This document shows positions 28,113 to 37,167 of a stretch of DNA of 64,000 nt, in pieces. Source of the stretch: Streptomyces sp. HM190 (GTDB taxonomy: Bacteria; Actinomycetota; Actinomycetes; Streptomycetales; Streptomycetaceae). A program made the position numbers and the translations under genes. The DNA lies in NCBI RefSeq assembly GCF_009857135.1, contig NZ_CP047318.1:558001-622000 (forward strand), given 5' to 3'. Every line of letters begins with the position of its first letter. Positions within the stretch are counted from its first letter, which is position 1. The notes beneath the pieces were generated by a model, which was not told the origin of the DNA, did not search any database, and saw only the letters and a program-made list of their open reading frames with translations.

Positions 28113-28244
28113 GGAACGGCCGCCTCACCGGGCTCACCACGTCCGCGTGCCGAACGGGTACCCCTGAATGCGCCGTCCGCATCACGGGTACCCGCATGGT
28201 CGGAAGCCGCCGAAGAACGGCGATCACAACCGAAAGAGCCCCGT

Positions 28245-28760
28245 ATGGTCATCCCGCTCAGGAAGCAGGCGGCAGATGAGCAGGGCACGGACGAGCACCT
28301 CACGCTGCGCTCCGGCGCGACCTGGGCCACAGGCGCGGCCCGCGCGGCCGATGCCCGGCGTCTGCTGCGCACCCTCCTCGCCCATTCCCTGCACACCGTC
28401 CGCACCCCCGTCCCGGCGCCCCTGGCACGGGACGCCGAACTCGTCGTCAGCGAACTGGTCACCAACGCCCTCCGGCACGCGCCCGGCCCGTGCGGGCTCG
28501 TGCTGCGGCTCAGCGAGGAGGCGCTGACCATCACCGTGTGGGACACGTCCCCCTCTCATCCCACGGTCAGGGACGGCGACCGGTACCGCGTCGGCGGCCA
28601 CGGACTCCGCCTCGTCCACACGGTCAGCGACCACGTGGCGGTGACACCGCACGGCCGGGGGAAACAGATCACCGCGCATCTGCGCCTGCCCCGGCGTCCC
28701 GACATCGGCGCCGACCCCGACAGACCGGTCGCGCCGGTGCCCCTCTTCGGTGCTGCGTGA
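28245..28760 (+). CDS. GHKL ATP-binding protein (anti-sigma/RsbW-like kinase)
   Basis: 171 residues. A HATPase_c_2 domain has the N-box ELVVSELVTNALRHAPG, the G1 box TITVWDTSPS and the G2 box GGHGLRLV. No sensor or dimerisation domain is present. Streptomyces carry dozens of such small kinases, some of which inhibit SigB-like factors, most of unknown role. No anti-sigma antagonist or sigma gene is adjacent, so its partner is unknown. Confidence 0.88.
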   Translation: MVIPLRKQAADEQGTDEHLTLRSGATWATGAARAADARRLLRTLLAHSLHTVRTPVPAPLARDAELVVSELVTNALRHAPGPCGLVLRLSEEALTITVWDTSPSHPTVRDGDRYRVGGHGLRLVHTVSDHVAVTPHGRGKQITAHLRLPRRPDIGADPDRPVAPVPLFGAA

Positions 28761-28860
28761 GTCCCCGCGTGCCGACCGCCGCCGACCCGGCGTGACACAG
28801 CGCCCGCCCGGCACTCGGCGACACCCCGTACAGCGTCCTCTGACCGGACGGCAGCCCGCG

Positions 28861-29649
28861 CTACCGCCCGGCGGCCCCGCCGCCGGGGGTGTCCGGGCGG
28901 GTGGCCACGACCATCCGGCAGCGCGGGCTGCCGTCCGGGCGCGACCCGAACTCGGGCAGGGCGAACAGCTCGACGTCGAACCCGGCCCGTGCCAGCTCGT
29001 GCCGGACGCGGCCGAGGCGGAACGGCCGGTAGTACATGACGAAGGGCGGCCGCCGGACGGCGTTGCGGACCCGCATCGCGGTGTCGAAGCCGAGGGCCGC
29101 CCAGTACCAGGGCGAGCGGGGCGGGGCGGGCGCCGGGAGCGGGAACGCGAAGCGTCCGCCCGGCCGCAGCACGGAGTGGACCTGCGCGAACAGGCCCGGC
29201 AGCTGCTGCGGGAGGAAGTGCCCGAAGGCCCCGAAGCTGACGGCCAGGTCGAACACGGGCCGGAAGGGCAGCGCGAGGGCGTCGCCGCGCACCCAGGCGA
29301 GGCGGGGAGACCCGACGGCGGCACCGTCCTCGCCGTCGTCCCCGGACCCCGCGGCGAGCCGGTCCCTGCCCACCGCCAGCATCCCGGCGCTGATGTCGAC
29401 ACCGGTGGCGCTCTCCCGGCACAGCCCGCGCAGCACCTCCAGGCCCGCGCCCGTGCCGCAGCACAGGTCCAGGCCGCGGTCGAAGGGGCCCATCGCGCTC
29501 AGGGCCCGTTCCACCGCGTCGAGGACGCTGTCCGGCGTGCGGAACGGGGTGTGGTCGAACTTGGGTGCGAGAAGGTCGTAGCCGTGTTCGACGGAGGACA
29601 GTGCCTGAACGGCGAGTTCGCGGAGGCTGGGGCCTTGCGGGGTGAACAT
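28861..29649 (-). CDS. Class I SAM-dependent methyltransferase
   Basis: 262 residues. Motif I is GLDLCCGTGAGLEVL, followed by ATGVDISAGMLAVGRDRL, the acidic loop WVRGDALALPF and the post-II VLRPGGRFAFPLP. This is the small-molecule methyltransferase_11 type. The C-terminal half has no added domain. Substrate unknown. It is divergent from the GH13 gene with a 64-base gap, so the two promoters probably overlap. Confidence 0.88.
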   Translation of the reverse strand: MFTPQGPSLRELAVQALSSVEHGYDLLAPKFDHTPFRTPDSVLDAVERALSAMGPFDRGLDLCCGTGAGLEVLRGLCRESATGVDISAGMLAVGRDRLAAGSGDDGEDGAAVGSPRLAWVRGDALALPFRPVFDLAVSFGAFGHFLPQQLPGLFAQVHSVLRPGGRFAFPLPAPAPPRSPWYWAALGFDTAMRVRNAVRRPPFVMYYRPFRLGRVRHELARAGFDVELFALPEFGSRPDGSPRCRMVVATRPDTPGGGAAGR

Positions 29650-29713
29650 CGGCTCAGCTTAGGCCTTGGCTCGGGGCAGCGGACGACGGGCGGGCTCGCC
29701 TAGGGTCGACGGC

Positions 29714-31303
29714 ATGACTTCGTTCCGTCCTGCCCCGACCTGGCTGGCCGACGCCGTCTTCTACCAGATCTACCCGCAGTCCTTCGCCGACTCCGACGGG
29801 GACGGCGTCGGCGACTTCGCCGGCATCAGCGAGAAGCTCGACCATCTGTCCTGGCTGGGCGTCGACACCGTCTGGCTGAACCCCTGCTTCGCCTCGCCGT
29901 TCCGCGACGCCGGGTACGACGTCGCCGACTATCTGAACGCCGCCCCCCGCTACGGCTCGAACGCCGACCTGGCGCGGCTCGTGGACGAGGCCCGCCGCCG
30001 GGGTATCCGCATCCTGCTGGACCTGGTCGCGGGCCACACGTCCGTCGACCACCCCTGGTTCCGGTCGTCCGCGGACGACCCGGACGACCACCGCTACATC
30101 TGGACGGCCGAGGGCCGGCCCGACGGCTTCGTCGACTCCCCCGGCACCCGGCCGGGCGCGTACCTGCCGAACTTCTTCGACTCCCAGCCCGCCCTGAACT
30201 TCGGCTACGCCCGCGAGGACCCGGCCGAACCGTGGCGGCTGCCGGTAGACGCCGACGGCCCGCGCGCCAACCGCGCCGCCCTGCGCACGATCATGGACCA
30301 CTGGCTGGGCCTCGGCGTCTCCGGCTTCCGGGTCGACATGGCGGCGTCGCTGGTGAAGGACGACCCCGGCAGGACCGAGACCGCCCGGGTGTGGACGGAG
30401 CTGCGGCACTGGCTGGACACCGCGCACCCGGACGCCGTGCTCCTGGCCGAGTGGGGCGAGCCGGAGGTGTCGATCCCGGCGGGGTTCCACGCCGACTTCT
30501 TCCTCCACTTCGGCGGCCCCGCCGACGGCCTGGCGCTGCGCTCGCTGTGGAGCAACGGCGAGGGCACCGTCCACGAGAGCTGGGACCCCCTCGACTGCTT
30601 CTTCGACGCCGGCGGCAAGGGCTCACCGCGCCCCTTCGTCGAGGCGTGGCGGCAGGCGACCACCGCCGTCGACGGCACGGGCACGATCTCCCTGCCCACC
30701 GCCAACCACGACTTCTCCCGCCTCAACTGCGGCCCCCGCACGGCGGAACAGCTCCCCGCCGCCTTCGTCTTCCAGTTGACCTGGCCGACGCTCCCGGCGA
30801 TCTACTACGGCGACGAGATCGGTATGCGGTACGTGCCCGGCCTGCCCGACAAGGAGGGCAGCGTCCTCGGCCCCCGCTACAACCGGGCCGGGTCCCGCAC
30901 CCCCATGCAGTGGGACGACAGTCCGAACGCGGGGTTCTCCACCGCGCCCGCCGACCGCCTCTACCTGCCGGTCGACCCGTCCCCGGACCGCCCGTCCGTC
31001 GCCGCCCAACGCGCCGACGACACCTCCCTGCTCCATCTCGTCCGCCGTCTGATCGCCCTCCGCCGCCGCACCCCCGCCCTGGGGCCAGGCGGCTCGGTGG
31101 AGGTGCTGCACCTCGGGTACCCGTTCGTGTACCTGCGCGGTGGGCGCTACCTCGTCGTGGTGAACCCGCAGCGCAACGAGGTGAGTTGCCCGTACCCGCC
31201 GGACGCAGGGCCTCGCCCGCTGGAGGCGGGGGGCGTGGAGGTCGCCGGCGGGCGGATCGCGGCGCGGGGCTTCGGCTACGGGATCTTCGAGGTCGGCGGC
31301 TGA
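29714..31303 (+). CDS. GH13 alpha-glucosidase/alpha-amylase family enzyme
   Basis: 529 residues from ATG 29714. The (beta/alpha)8 catalytic domain starts at once (DAVFYQIYPQSFADSDGDGV). Conserved region II GVSGFRVDMAAS gives the nucleophile Asp, region III VLLAEWGEPEVS the acid/base Glu, and region IV PTANHDFSRL the stabilising Asp. No signal peptide is present, so it is cytoplasmic. Sequence around the active site is between oligo-1,6-glucosidases and trehalose-synthase-like enzymes; likely an alpha-glucosidase for malto- or isomalto-oligosaccharides or sucrose. It has no sugar transporter beside it. Confidence 0.88.
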   Translation: MTSFRPAPTWLADAVFYQIYPQSFADSDGDGVGDFAGISEKLDHLSWLGVDTVWLNPCFASPFRDAGYDVADYLNAAPRYGSNADLARLVDEARRRGIRILLDLVAGHTSVDHPWFRSSADDPDDHRYIWTAEGRPDGFVDSPGTRPGAYLPNFFDSQPALNFGYAREDPAEPWRLPVDADGPRANRAALRTIMDHWLGLGVSGFRVDMAASLVKDDPGRTETARVWTELRHWLDTAHPDAVLLAEWGEPEVSIPAGFHADFFLHFGGPADGLALRSLWSNGEGTVHESWDPLDCFFDAGGKGSPRPFVEAWRQATTAVDGTGTISLPTANHDFSRLNCGPRTAEQLPAAFVFQLTWPTLPAIYYGDEIGMRYVPGLPDKEGSVLGPRYNRAGSRTPMQWDDSPNAGFSTAPADRLYLPVDPSPDRPSVAAQRADDTSLLHLVRRLIALRRRTPALGPGGSVEVLHLGYPFVYLRGGRYLVVVNPQRNEVSCPYPPDAGPRPLEAGGVEVAGGRIAARGFGYGIFEVGG

Positions 31304-31308
31304 CGCCG

Positions 31309-31347
31309 GGGGCCGGCCGCCCGGAGCCCCGTTCCGGGCGGCCGGCC
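31309..31347. terminator. Bidirectional terminator hairpin, 16-bp stem
   Basis: GGGCCGGCCGCCCGGA (31309-31324) pairs perfectly with its complement at 31332-31347 around a 7-base loop. It lies between the convergent GH13 and sulfatase genes. Confidence 0.75.
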
Positions 31348-31364
31348 CTCGCACCCCCTCGTCG

Positions 31365-33224
31365 TCAGCCCGTCCGAGGGGCCGCGGGCCTCGTCGCGTT
31401 CGGCGCGGTGCCGTAGGCGGTGAGGAAGCGGTCGCGGAAGGCGTCCATGCGCCAGACGGGGGCGTCTGCGCCGGGCTCCAGGCCGTCGGACCAGCCCCAG
31501 TCGTCGATGCGGTCGAGGACCTTCGGGTCGCGGGCGACGATGGTGACCGGCACGTCGTGGTCGGCGCCGTTGCCGCTGACGCGGGCCATCGGCTGGTGGT
31601 CGCCGAGGAAGACGAGGACGGTGTTCTCGTCGCCGTACCTCTGGACGTATTCGAGGAGGCTCCGCAGGGAGTACTGGACGGACCTGCCGTACTCCTCCTT
31701 CACCTCGACGGGGTCGGTGAACACGTCCGCGGGGTCCTTGCCGGCCTTCTCGATGTCCCGGTAGACGGAGCCGTCGCCGACCTCGTCCCAGCCGACCATC
31801 CTGGGCAGCGGGGCCCAGGGCTGGTGACTGGAGGTCAGGACGATCTCCGACATCAGCGGCCTGTCGCCCTTCCTGGCGGCCTCCAGACGCTCGAAGGCGG
31901 TCAGGGCGTACTGGTCGGGCATGGTGGACCAGCTGAACTTCGGCCCGCGGTAGCCGAGGTCGCGGGAGTCGTACACCTTGTCGAAGCCGTAGAAGTCGCC
32001 CTCGGGCCAGCTGTACTGGACGCCGGGCACCACGCCGACGGTGCGCCAGGCGCCCGACCTGTGGAAGGCGCCGGGCAGGGTGAGGCGCTCGCCCGCGGTG
32101 ACCGTGCGGTAGCGGTTCTGGTTGTCGATCCACAGCCCCGTCAGGAAGGTGGAGTGGCCGAGCCAGCTGCTGCCGCCGTAGGTGGCCGAGGTGAGCCAGC
32201 CGCTCCGCGCCGCGAAGCCCGCCCTGCGCAGCGCCTCGCCACGCTCGTCGAGCGTGGCCGTCACACCGGGCGCGATGGCCGGATCCTCCAGGGCGGCGCG
32301 GCCGTAGCTCTCGATGAAGGTGATCATGACGTCCTTGCCGCGCAGCCCGGTCAGCAGCCGGTCGGCGGGCACGTCGGCGAAGGCGTCCTTCCGGGCCTCC
32401 TCGGCGAACGCCGCCTCGTCCGCGAGGGTCTCCCGGGCGCGGGCCCAGCGGTCCTGCACGAACCCGATCGTGTTCCGGGAGGCGACCGGAGTGTCCTGAA
32501 GAGGTGTCAGACCGAGGGCCGCGCAGGTGATCCACACGGTGCCCGCGACGACCGTGCCCCGCATGGCCCGCTCCCGGTGCCCGACCAGGAGGTTCGCGAG
32601 CCGCACCACCGCCAGCGCCATGACGGCGAACAACACGACGACCAGGGTCACGAGGCCGGTCACGGCCGCGAGCGCGCCGGAGCGGCCGAGGGTGTCCTGC
32701 ACGTACGACTCGGCGTCGTCGAGGAGCCCCCAGTCGAGGACGATGTTGAAGCCCCGGCCGAGGAATTGGTTGAAGCCGATGTCCAGCGACTTCACCACGA
32801 TCAGCGCGGCCAGGCCCGCCCCGATGACGACCGCGAGCACCAGGCGCGGCCGACGCGGCAGCGCCGTCAGCAGGGCGGCACCCAGGATGGGCTCCACCGG
32901 AATCCGCAGGAACTGGCGGGCCGTGAAGTACTCGACGCTGCCCGGCATCAGCAGGGCGAAGAGCACGAGACCGGCGGCCAGCGCCGTGATCCCCCACGAC
33001 ACACCCCGCGCGGCGACCGGGTACCGCCGCCGCAGCTCCCGCGGGGCAGCCCGGAGCCGCCGCCACGGTCCGACCTTCCCGGCGGGCGCGTCGGTCGGCC
33101 CGGAGGGCACCTCGGCCGACGCGGGCGCCGCTGCGGCAGACGCGGGGTCGGTGTCGGCCTCCGTGTCGGTGTGGCCGGCCGTGTCGGTGTCCGGCAGTCG
33201 ACCGGAGCGTGCGAAGAGCGACAC
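31365..33224 (-). CDS. LTA synthase/sulfatase-family membrane protein
   Basis: 619 residues from GTG 33224, placed by GGAAGGAA; the frame extends to 33326 without a better site. A charged N-terminal region precedes about four to five transmembrane helices (ITALAAGLVLFALLM, LVLAVVIGAGLAALIVV, LVTLVVVLFAVMALAVV). The extracytoplasmic alkaline-phosphatase-superfamily domain starts near residue 260. The metal site shows KDVMITFIESYGRAAL, a Thr/Ser nucleophile region near YGGSSWLGHSTFLTG, and VLVFLGDHQPMARVSG. LtaS-like enzymes transfer glycerol phosphate to envelope polymers; Streptomyces homologs may modify teichoic-acid-type polymers. It is divergent from rho. Confidence 0.85.
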   Translation of the reverse strand: MSLFARSGRLPDTDTAGHTDTEADTDPASAAAAPASAEVPSGPTDAPAGKVGPWRRLRAAPRELRRRYPVAARGVSWGITALAAGLVLFALLMPGSVEYFTARQFLRIPVEPILGAALLTALPRRPRLVLAVVIGAGLAALIVVKSLDIGFNQFLGRGFNIVLDWGLLDDAESYVQDTLGRSGALAAVTGLVTLVVVLFAVMALAVVRLANLLVGHRERAMRGTVVAGTVWITCAALGLTPLQDTPVASRNTIGFVQDRWARARETLADEAAFAEEARKDAFADVPADRLLTGLRGKDVMITFIESYGRAALEDPAIAPGVTATLDERGEALRRAGFAARSGWLTSATYGGSSWLGHSTFLTGLWIDNQNRYRTVTAGERLTLPGAFHRSGAWRTVGVVPGVQYSWPEGDFYGFDKVYDSRDLGYRGPKFSWSTMPDQYALTAFERLEAARKGDRPLMSEIVLTSSHQPWAPLPRMVGWDEVGDGSVYRDIEKAGKDPADVFTDPVEVKEEYGRSVQYSLRSLLEYVQRYGDENTVLVFLGDHQPMARVSGNGADHDVPVTIVARDPKVLDRIDDWGWSDGLEPGADAPVWRMDAFRDRFLTAYGTAPNATRPAAPRTG

Positions 33225-33603
33225 CCGACGTTCCTTCCGTGCGAAGACCGCTGGTGGGACGGCGGTCCTGACTCGGGTGGGCGGGGCCGCCCCCTCCTGT
33301 ACGGGGGCCCGCTCAGGTGGGTTCAACGGCCGTCGGTAAGGAAATCGCTAACGTTTGGTGACGAGAAGTGGTAGGATCAGATCGGCACGTGTGTATCGCC
33401 CGGTCCCGGGCGCCGGTGCCGTTCTCTCCGTTTCTCTCCGTTCCTGAGATCTCCTCAGCTGAACCGGCCGCCCGTCGATGTCCGACCGGCGACAGCTTCT
33501 CCGCACCACCTCGCGCAGGGCTCAGCCGTACCCGCGGGCGTGTGCCTCTCCTCCCCTTCCTCATGCATGTGCCTCTCCCAGGTAGTCCGCGAAAGGACCC
33601 CCC
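33225..33603 (+). promoter_or_regulatory. Divergent promoter region and long pyrimidine-rich leader of rho
   Basis: 379 bases without a recognised gene. From about 33415 to the rho start the plus strand is C/T-rich and G-poor, with direct repeats GTGCCTCTCC-like at about 33540 and 33568. Such C-rich unstructured RNA is what Rho binds, and rho leaders in other bacteria mediate autoregulated attenuation. A 14-codon frame at 33563-33607 (starts MHVPLPG) ends in ATGA overlapping the rho start, but has no good ribosome site. Confidence 0.45.
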
Positions 33604-34746
33604 ATGACCACCACCACACTCGAACACACTTCTCATCATCGGCAGCCTCCCACCCACGTCACCGGCGTCCTGGAGACCGTGCCGGGCGGGCAGGGGTTCC
33701 TGCGCACCGAGAACGGGCTGCCCACCGCCTCCGACACCCAGGTGCCCGCCGCGCTGATCCGCCGGTACGGGCTGCGCAAGGGCGACACCGTCGACGGCGT
33801 CCGCGAGGGCCGGCGCGTCCTCGCCGAGGTCGAGCGGATCAACGGGCGCACACCCGACGAGCTGCGCGGCCGACCGCACTTCCACGACCTCACCCCCCTG
33901 CACCCGCGCGAGCGGCTGCGGTTGGAGCACCGGGCGAGCGGGCTGACGGGCCGTCTAGTCGACCTCGTCGCCCCGGTCGGCAAGGGACAGCGCGGGCTCG
34001 TCGTGGCACCGCCGAAGACCGGCAAGACGGTGCTGCTCCAGCAGCTGGCCGCCGCGATCGCCGCCAACCACCCCGAGGCCCGTCTGATGGTGGTGCTGCT
34101 CGACGAACGGCCCGAGGAGGTGACCGACATGCGGCGCTCCGTGCGGGGCGAGGTGTACGCCTCCACCTTCGACCGGTCCCCCCGACAGCACATCGCGCTC
34201 GCCGAACTGGTCGTGGAGCGCGCCAAGCGGCTCGTCGAACAGGGCGAGGACGTCGTGATCCTGCTGGACTCCCTCACCCGGCTGTGCCGGGCCCACAACA
34301 ACGCGGCCGCCGCCGGTGGCCGCACCCTCAGCGGCGGAGTCGACGCCGCCGCGCTGCACGGCCCCAAGCGGCTCTTCGGCGCCGCCCGGCTCACCGAGGA
34401 GGCCGGCTCCCTCACCATCCTCGCCACCGCCCTGGTGGACACCGGCTCGCGCGCCGACGACTTCTTCTTCGAGGAACTCAAGGGCACCGGCAACATGGAG
34501 CTGCGCCTCGACCGCGCCCTCGCCGACCGGCGGGTCTTCCCCGCCGTCGACATCACCCCGTCGGGCACCCGCCGCGAGGAACTCCTCCTGACACCGGGCG
34601 AGTTGACCACCGTACGCGGGCTGCGGCGGGCCCTGCGCCCCCGCGAGGGGCAGGCCGCTCTGGACACCCTGCTGGAGCGGCTGCGCGCCACCCCGGACAA
34701 CGCGGCCTTCCTGCGGCAGGTGCAGCCCACCCTGCCCGCCGTATGA
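33604..34746 (+). CDS. rho: Short transcription termination factor Rho paralog
   Basis: 380 residues from ATG 33604 with GAAAGGA upstream. It lacks the roughly 250-residue Arg-rich N-terminal insertion of the main actinobacterial Rho. The CSD-like RNA-binding domain (THVTGVLETVPGGQGFLRTE) spans about residues 15-80. The hexameric ATPase has Walker A VAPPKTGKTVLLQQ, Walker B VVILLDSLTRLCRAHN, the Q-loop HGPKRLFGAAR (usually HRPKRFFGAAR) and the R-loop KGTGNMELRLDRALADRRVF. All catalytic features are intact. Being short and outside the usual prfA-rpmE context, it is probably an accessory Rho. Confidence 0.93.
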   Translation: MTTTTLEHTSHHRQPPTHVTGVLETVPGGQGFLRTENGLPTASDTQVPAALIRRYGLRKGDTVDGVREGRRVLAEVERINGRTPDELRGRPHFHDLTPLHPRERLRLEHRASGLTGRLVDLVAPVGKGQRGLVVAPPKTGKTVLLQQLAAAIAANHPEARLMVVLLDERPEEVTDMRRSVRGEVYASTFDRSPRQHIALAELVVERAKRLVEQGEDVVILLDSLTRLCRAHNNAAAAGGRTLSGGVDAAALHGPKRLFGAARLTEEAGSLTILATALVDTGSRADDFFFEELKGTGNMELRLDRALADRRVFPAVDITPSGTRREELLLTPGELTTVRGLRRALRPREGQAALDTLLERLRATPDNAAFLRQVQPTLPAV

Positions 34747-34836
34747 CGCCACGGTGTGTGCGGCATCCGGGTGCTCGGTCCGCTCCCCCGGCCCTGGCAT
34801 CGCGTTCCGCGGCGCGACCGTTCCTACGTTTGCGAT

Positions 34837-36027
34837 ATGACCATCGGATCTTCACCTCGCGCTGCTCGTTTCTCCCGTGCCGCCGTCTGCTGCTCCGTCG
34901 TCTGTGTGATGGGCGCCCTGGCGATCGCGTCGCATCCCGAGGGCGTCGGCGGCTCGGTCGAGGTGGGCGCCCAGGACGCCAAGTCCTCGCAGGAACCGGC
35001 CTCCCTGTACCGGTCGGGTACCCAGGTGAGACCACGGGCCGGGGCGCCCCGGGTTCCCCGTGACGTCTCCGCCGTGGCGTGGGTGGTGGCCGACGCCCGC
35101 AGCGGGGAGGTGCTCGCCGCGCACAACGCGCACCGCAAACTGCCTCCCGCGAGCACCCTCAAGACCCTGTTCGCCCTGACCGTGCTGCCGCGGCTGCCCG
35201 CGGGGCTCCAGCACACCGTCACGAGCAAGGAGCTCGCGGGCATCGGCGAGGGAAGCAGCCTCGTCGGCGTCCAGGAGAACCGCACCTACCGCGTGGCGGA
35301 CCTGTGGCGCGGCGTCTTCCTCAGCTCGGGCAACGACGCCGTGCGCGTCCTCGCCTCCCTCAACGGCGGCTGGCGGGCCACCACCGAACAGATGCAGGAC
35401 AAGGCCCGCGCCCTCGGCGCCCACGACACGCACGTCGTCTCCCCCGACGGCTACGACGCCCGCGGCCAGGTCTCGTCGGCCTTCGACCTGGCGGTGTTCG
35501 GGCGGGCCGGACTGCGCAACGCGGAGTTCGCCGGGTACTGCGCCACGGCCACGGCGAAGTTCCCCGCCAACCGCGGCTGGGGATACGGCATCCAGAACAC
35601 CAACCGGCTGCTGACCGGCGCCGGGGTGGACCGCTATCCCGGCCTCATCGGCATCAAGAACGGCTACACCACCAACGCGGGCAACACCCTGGTCGCCGCC
35701 GCCGAACGGGGCGGGCGCACCCTCGTCGTCACGGTGATGCGACCGCGGTCGGGCGTCGGGTTCGCCGTCTACGAGGAGGCGCGTTCCCTGCTCGACTGGG
35801 GCTTCCGGGCCGCCGGCCGGGTCGAGCCGGTGGGCTCCCTGTTGCCGCCGCGTCCGGCGGCCGCGCCTCAGCCGCGCAGTGCGTCGTCACCGCCCGCCCG
35901 GGAGAAGGACCGGGCCACGGCTCCCGGCTGGTCGGAGGCGGGGGTGATCGCCGGAGCGGCCGCGGTCGGCGCGGCGGCCGTGGCCCTGTTCCTGCGCCTC
36001 AGGGGACGCCCCCAGCCGGGCGACTGA
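34837..36027 (+). CDS. D-alanyl-D-alanine carboxypeptidase (S11 penicillin-binding protein)
   Basis: 396 residues from ATG 34837. A signal peptide (AAVCCSVVCVMGALAIA) or anchor starts the protein. The catalytic domain has Ser106-x-x-Lys109 (PPASTLKTL), Ser164-Gly-Asn166 (LSSGND) and Lys274-Asn-Gly (GIKNGYT, where most S11 enzymes have KTG). A C-terminal helix GVIAGAAAVGAAAVALFLRL ends in basic residues, anchoring the enzyme to the membrane after a Pro/Ser linker. It trims peptidoglycan stem peptides. It lies 90 bases after rho on the same strand, apparently without functional linkage. Confidence 0.92.
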   Translation: MTIGSSPRAARFSRAAVCCSVVCVMGALAIASHPEGVGGSVEVGAQDAKSSQEPASLYRSGTQVRPRAGAPRVPRDVSAVAWVVADARSGEVLAAHNAHRKLPPASTLKTLFALTVLPRLPAGLQHTVTSKELAGIGEGSSLVGVQENRTYRVADLWRGVFLSSGNDAVRVLASLNGGWRATTEQMQDKARALGAHDTHVVSPDGYDARGQVSSAFDLAVFGRAGLRNAEFAGYCATATAKFPANRGWGYGIQNTNRLLTGAGVDRYPGLIGIKNGYTTNAGNTLVAAAERGGRTLVVTVMRPRSGVGFAVYEEARSLLDWGFRAAGRVEPVGSLLPPRPAAAPQPRSASSPPAREKDRATAPGWSEAGVIAGAAAVGAAAVALFLRLRGRPQPGD

Positions 36028-36056
36028 CCGTCGGCCGGCGGACCGCCGGGCGACGG
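36028..36056. terminator. Hairpin directly after the carboxypeptidase stop
   Basis: CCGTCGGCCGGCGG (36028-36041) pairs with CCGCCGGGCGACGG (36043-36056) with one mismatch. It is a likely terminator between the convergent carboxypeptidase and glutaminase genes. Confidence 0.5.
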
Positions 36057-36167
36057 ACCGAGCGGCAGCCGCAGCAGCAGACCGAGCGGACGTGACCGGG
36101 CGGCGGCGCAGCGGCCCGCGCGGCCGGGTGGGTCTGTGGAGGTCGGAGGACCGCGTGGCCCGGCAGG

Positions 36168-37106
36168 TCAGAAGACGGACAGGCCCGTCAGTGTGGTGAA
36201 GCGGTCCAGGGCCGCGACGCCCGCGACCGAGTTGCCCCGCTCGTCCAGGCCCGGACTCCACACGCACAGCGTGCAGCGGCCCGGGACGACGGCGATGATG
36301 CCGCCGCCCACGCCGCTCTTGCCGGGCAGGCCGACGCGGTAGGCGAAGTCGCCCGCGGCGTCGTACGTGCCGCAGGTGAGCATGATCGCGTTGATCTGCT
36401 TGGCCTGGCTGCGGGTGAGCAGCCGGGTGCCGTCGGCGCGGACGCCGTGCCGGGCGAGGAAGGTGGTGGCGAGGGCGAGGTCCGCGCAGGACGCGGTGAG
36501 GGAGCACTGGCGGAAGTACTGGTCGAGGAGGACCGGTACGGGGTTGTCGATGTTGCCGTACGACGCCATGAAGTGGCCGAGCGCGGCGTTGCGGTCACCG
36601 TGCGCGGACTCCGAGGCGGCGATCTCCGCGTCGAAGTCCAGCTCCGGGTTGCCGCTCTCCGCGCGGAGGAAGGACAGCAACGCGTCGGCCGCGTCGCCGG
36701 TGCGCGTGAGGAGGCGGTCGGTGACGACGAGGGCGCCCGCGTTGATGAACGGGTTGCGGGGGATGCCGTTCTCGTACTCCAGTTGCACCAGGGAGTTGAA
36801 GGGGTTGCCGGACGGCTCGCGGCCGACGTGCTCCCAGAGGGCGTCGCCCTCACGGGCCAGGTCGAGGGCGAGGGTGAAGACCTTGGTGATGGACTGCGTG
36901 GAGAACGGCTCCCGCCAGTCCCCCACGCCGTACACCGTGCCGTCGAGTTCCGCGACGGCCATGCCGAAGCGGCGCGGATCGCGGGCCGCGAGCGCCGGGA
37001 TGTAGTCGGCGGGACGGCCGCGGCCCGGGGTCCGCTCGATCTCCTCGGCGATGCGCTCCAGGACCGGCTGGAAGGTGAGGGACGACGTCGTTGTCATGAT
37101 CACCAT
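36168..37106 (-). CDS. glsA: Glutaminase A
   Basis: 312 residues from ATG 37106. A strong AGGAGG lies only 4 bases upstream, so GTG 37103 or ATG 37097 may be used instead. The serine-dependent glutaminase core has the catalytic Ser-x-x-Lys in FSTQSITKVFTLAL, plus PFNSLVQLEYENGIPRNPFI, NAGALVVTDRLL and GVGGGIIAVVPG. It converts glutamine to glutamate and ammonia in the cytoplasm. It follows aspA on the same strand and extends the amide-nitrogen catabolic theme of the asparaginase operon, though its own ribosome site and the 61-base gap do not prove co-transcription. Confidence 0.95.
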   Translation of the reverse strand: MVIMTTTSSLTFQPVLERIAEEIERTPGRGRPADYIPALAARDPRRFGMAVAELDGTVYGVGDWREPFSTQSITKVFTLALDLAREGDALWEHVGREPSGNPFNSLVQLEYENGIPRNPFINAGALVVTDRLLTRTGDAADALLSFLRAESGNPELDFDAEIAASESAHGDRNAALGHFMASYGNIDNPVPVLLDQYFRQCSLTASCADLALATTFLARHGVRADGTRLLTRSQAKQINAIMLTCGTYDAAGDFAYRVGLPGKSGVGGGIIAVVPGRCTLCVWSPGLDERGNSVAGVAALDRFTTLTGLSVF

Positions 37107-37167
37107 TGTGCCTCCTTTGTACCGGTCCCGGAGCACAGCCCCAGGTCAGGACCCGTCTCGCACGAGG

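Noticed and set aside
33368..33607. 79-codon plus-strand frame overlapping the rho start
   Set aside because: No ribosome site and low-complexity content; only the short 14-codon frame at its end is mentioned, with low confidence.
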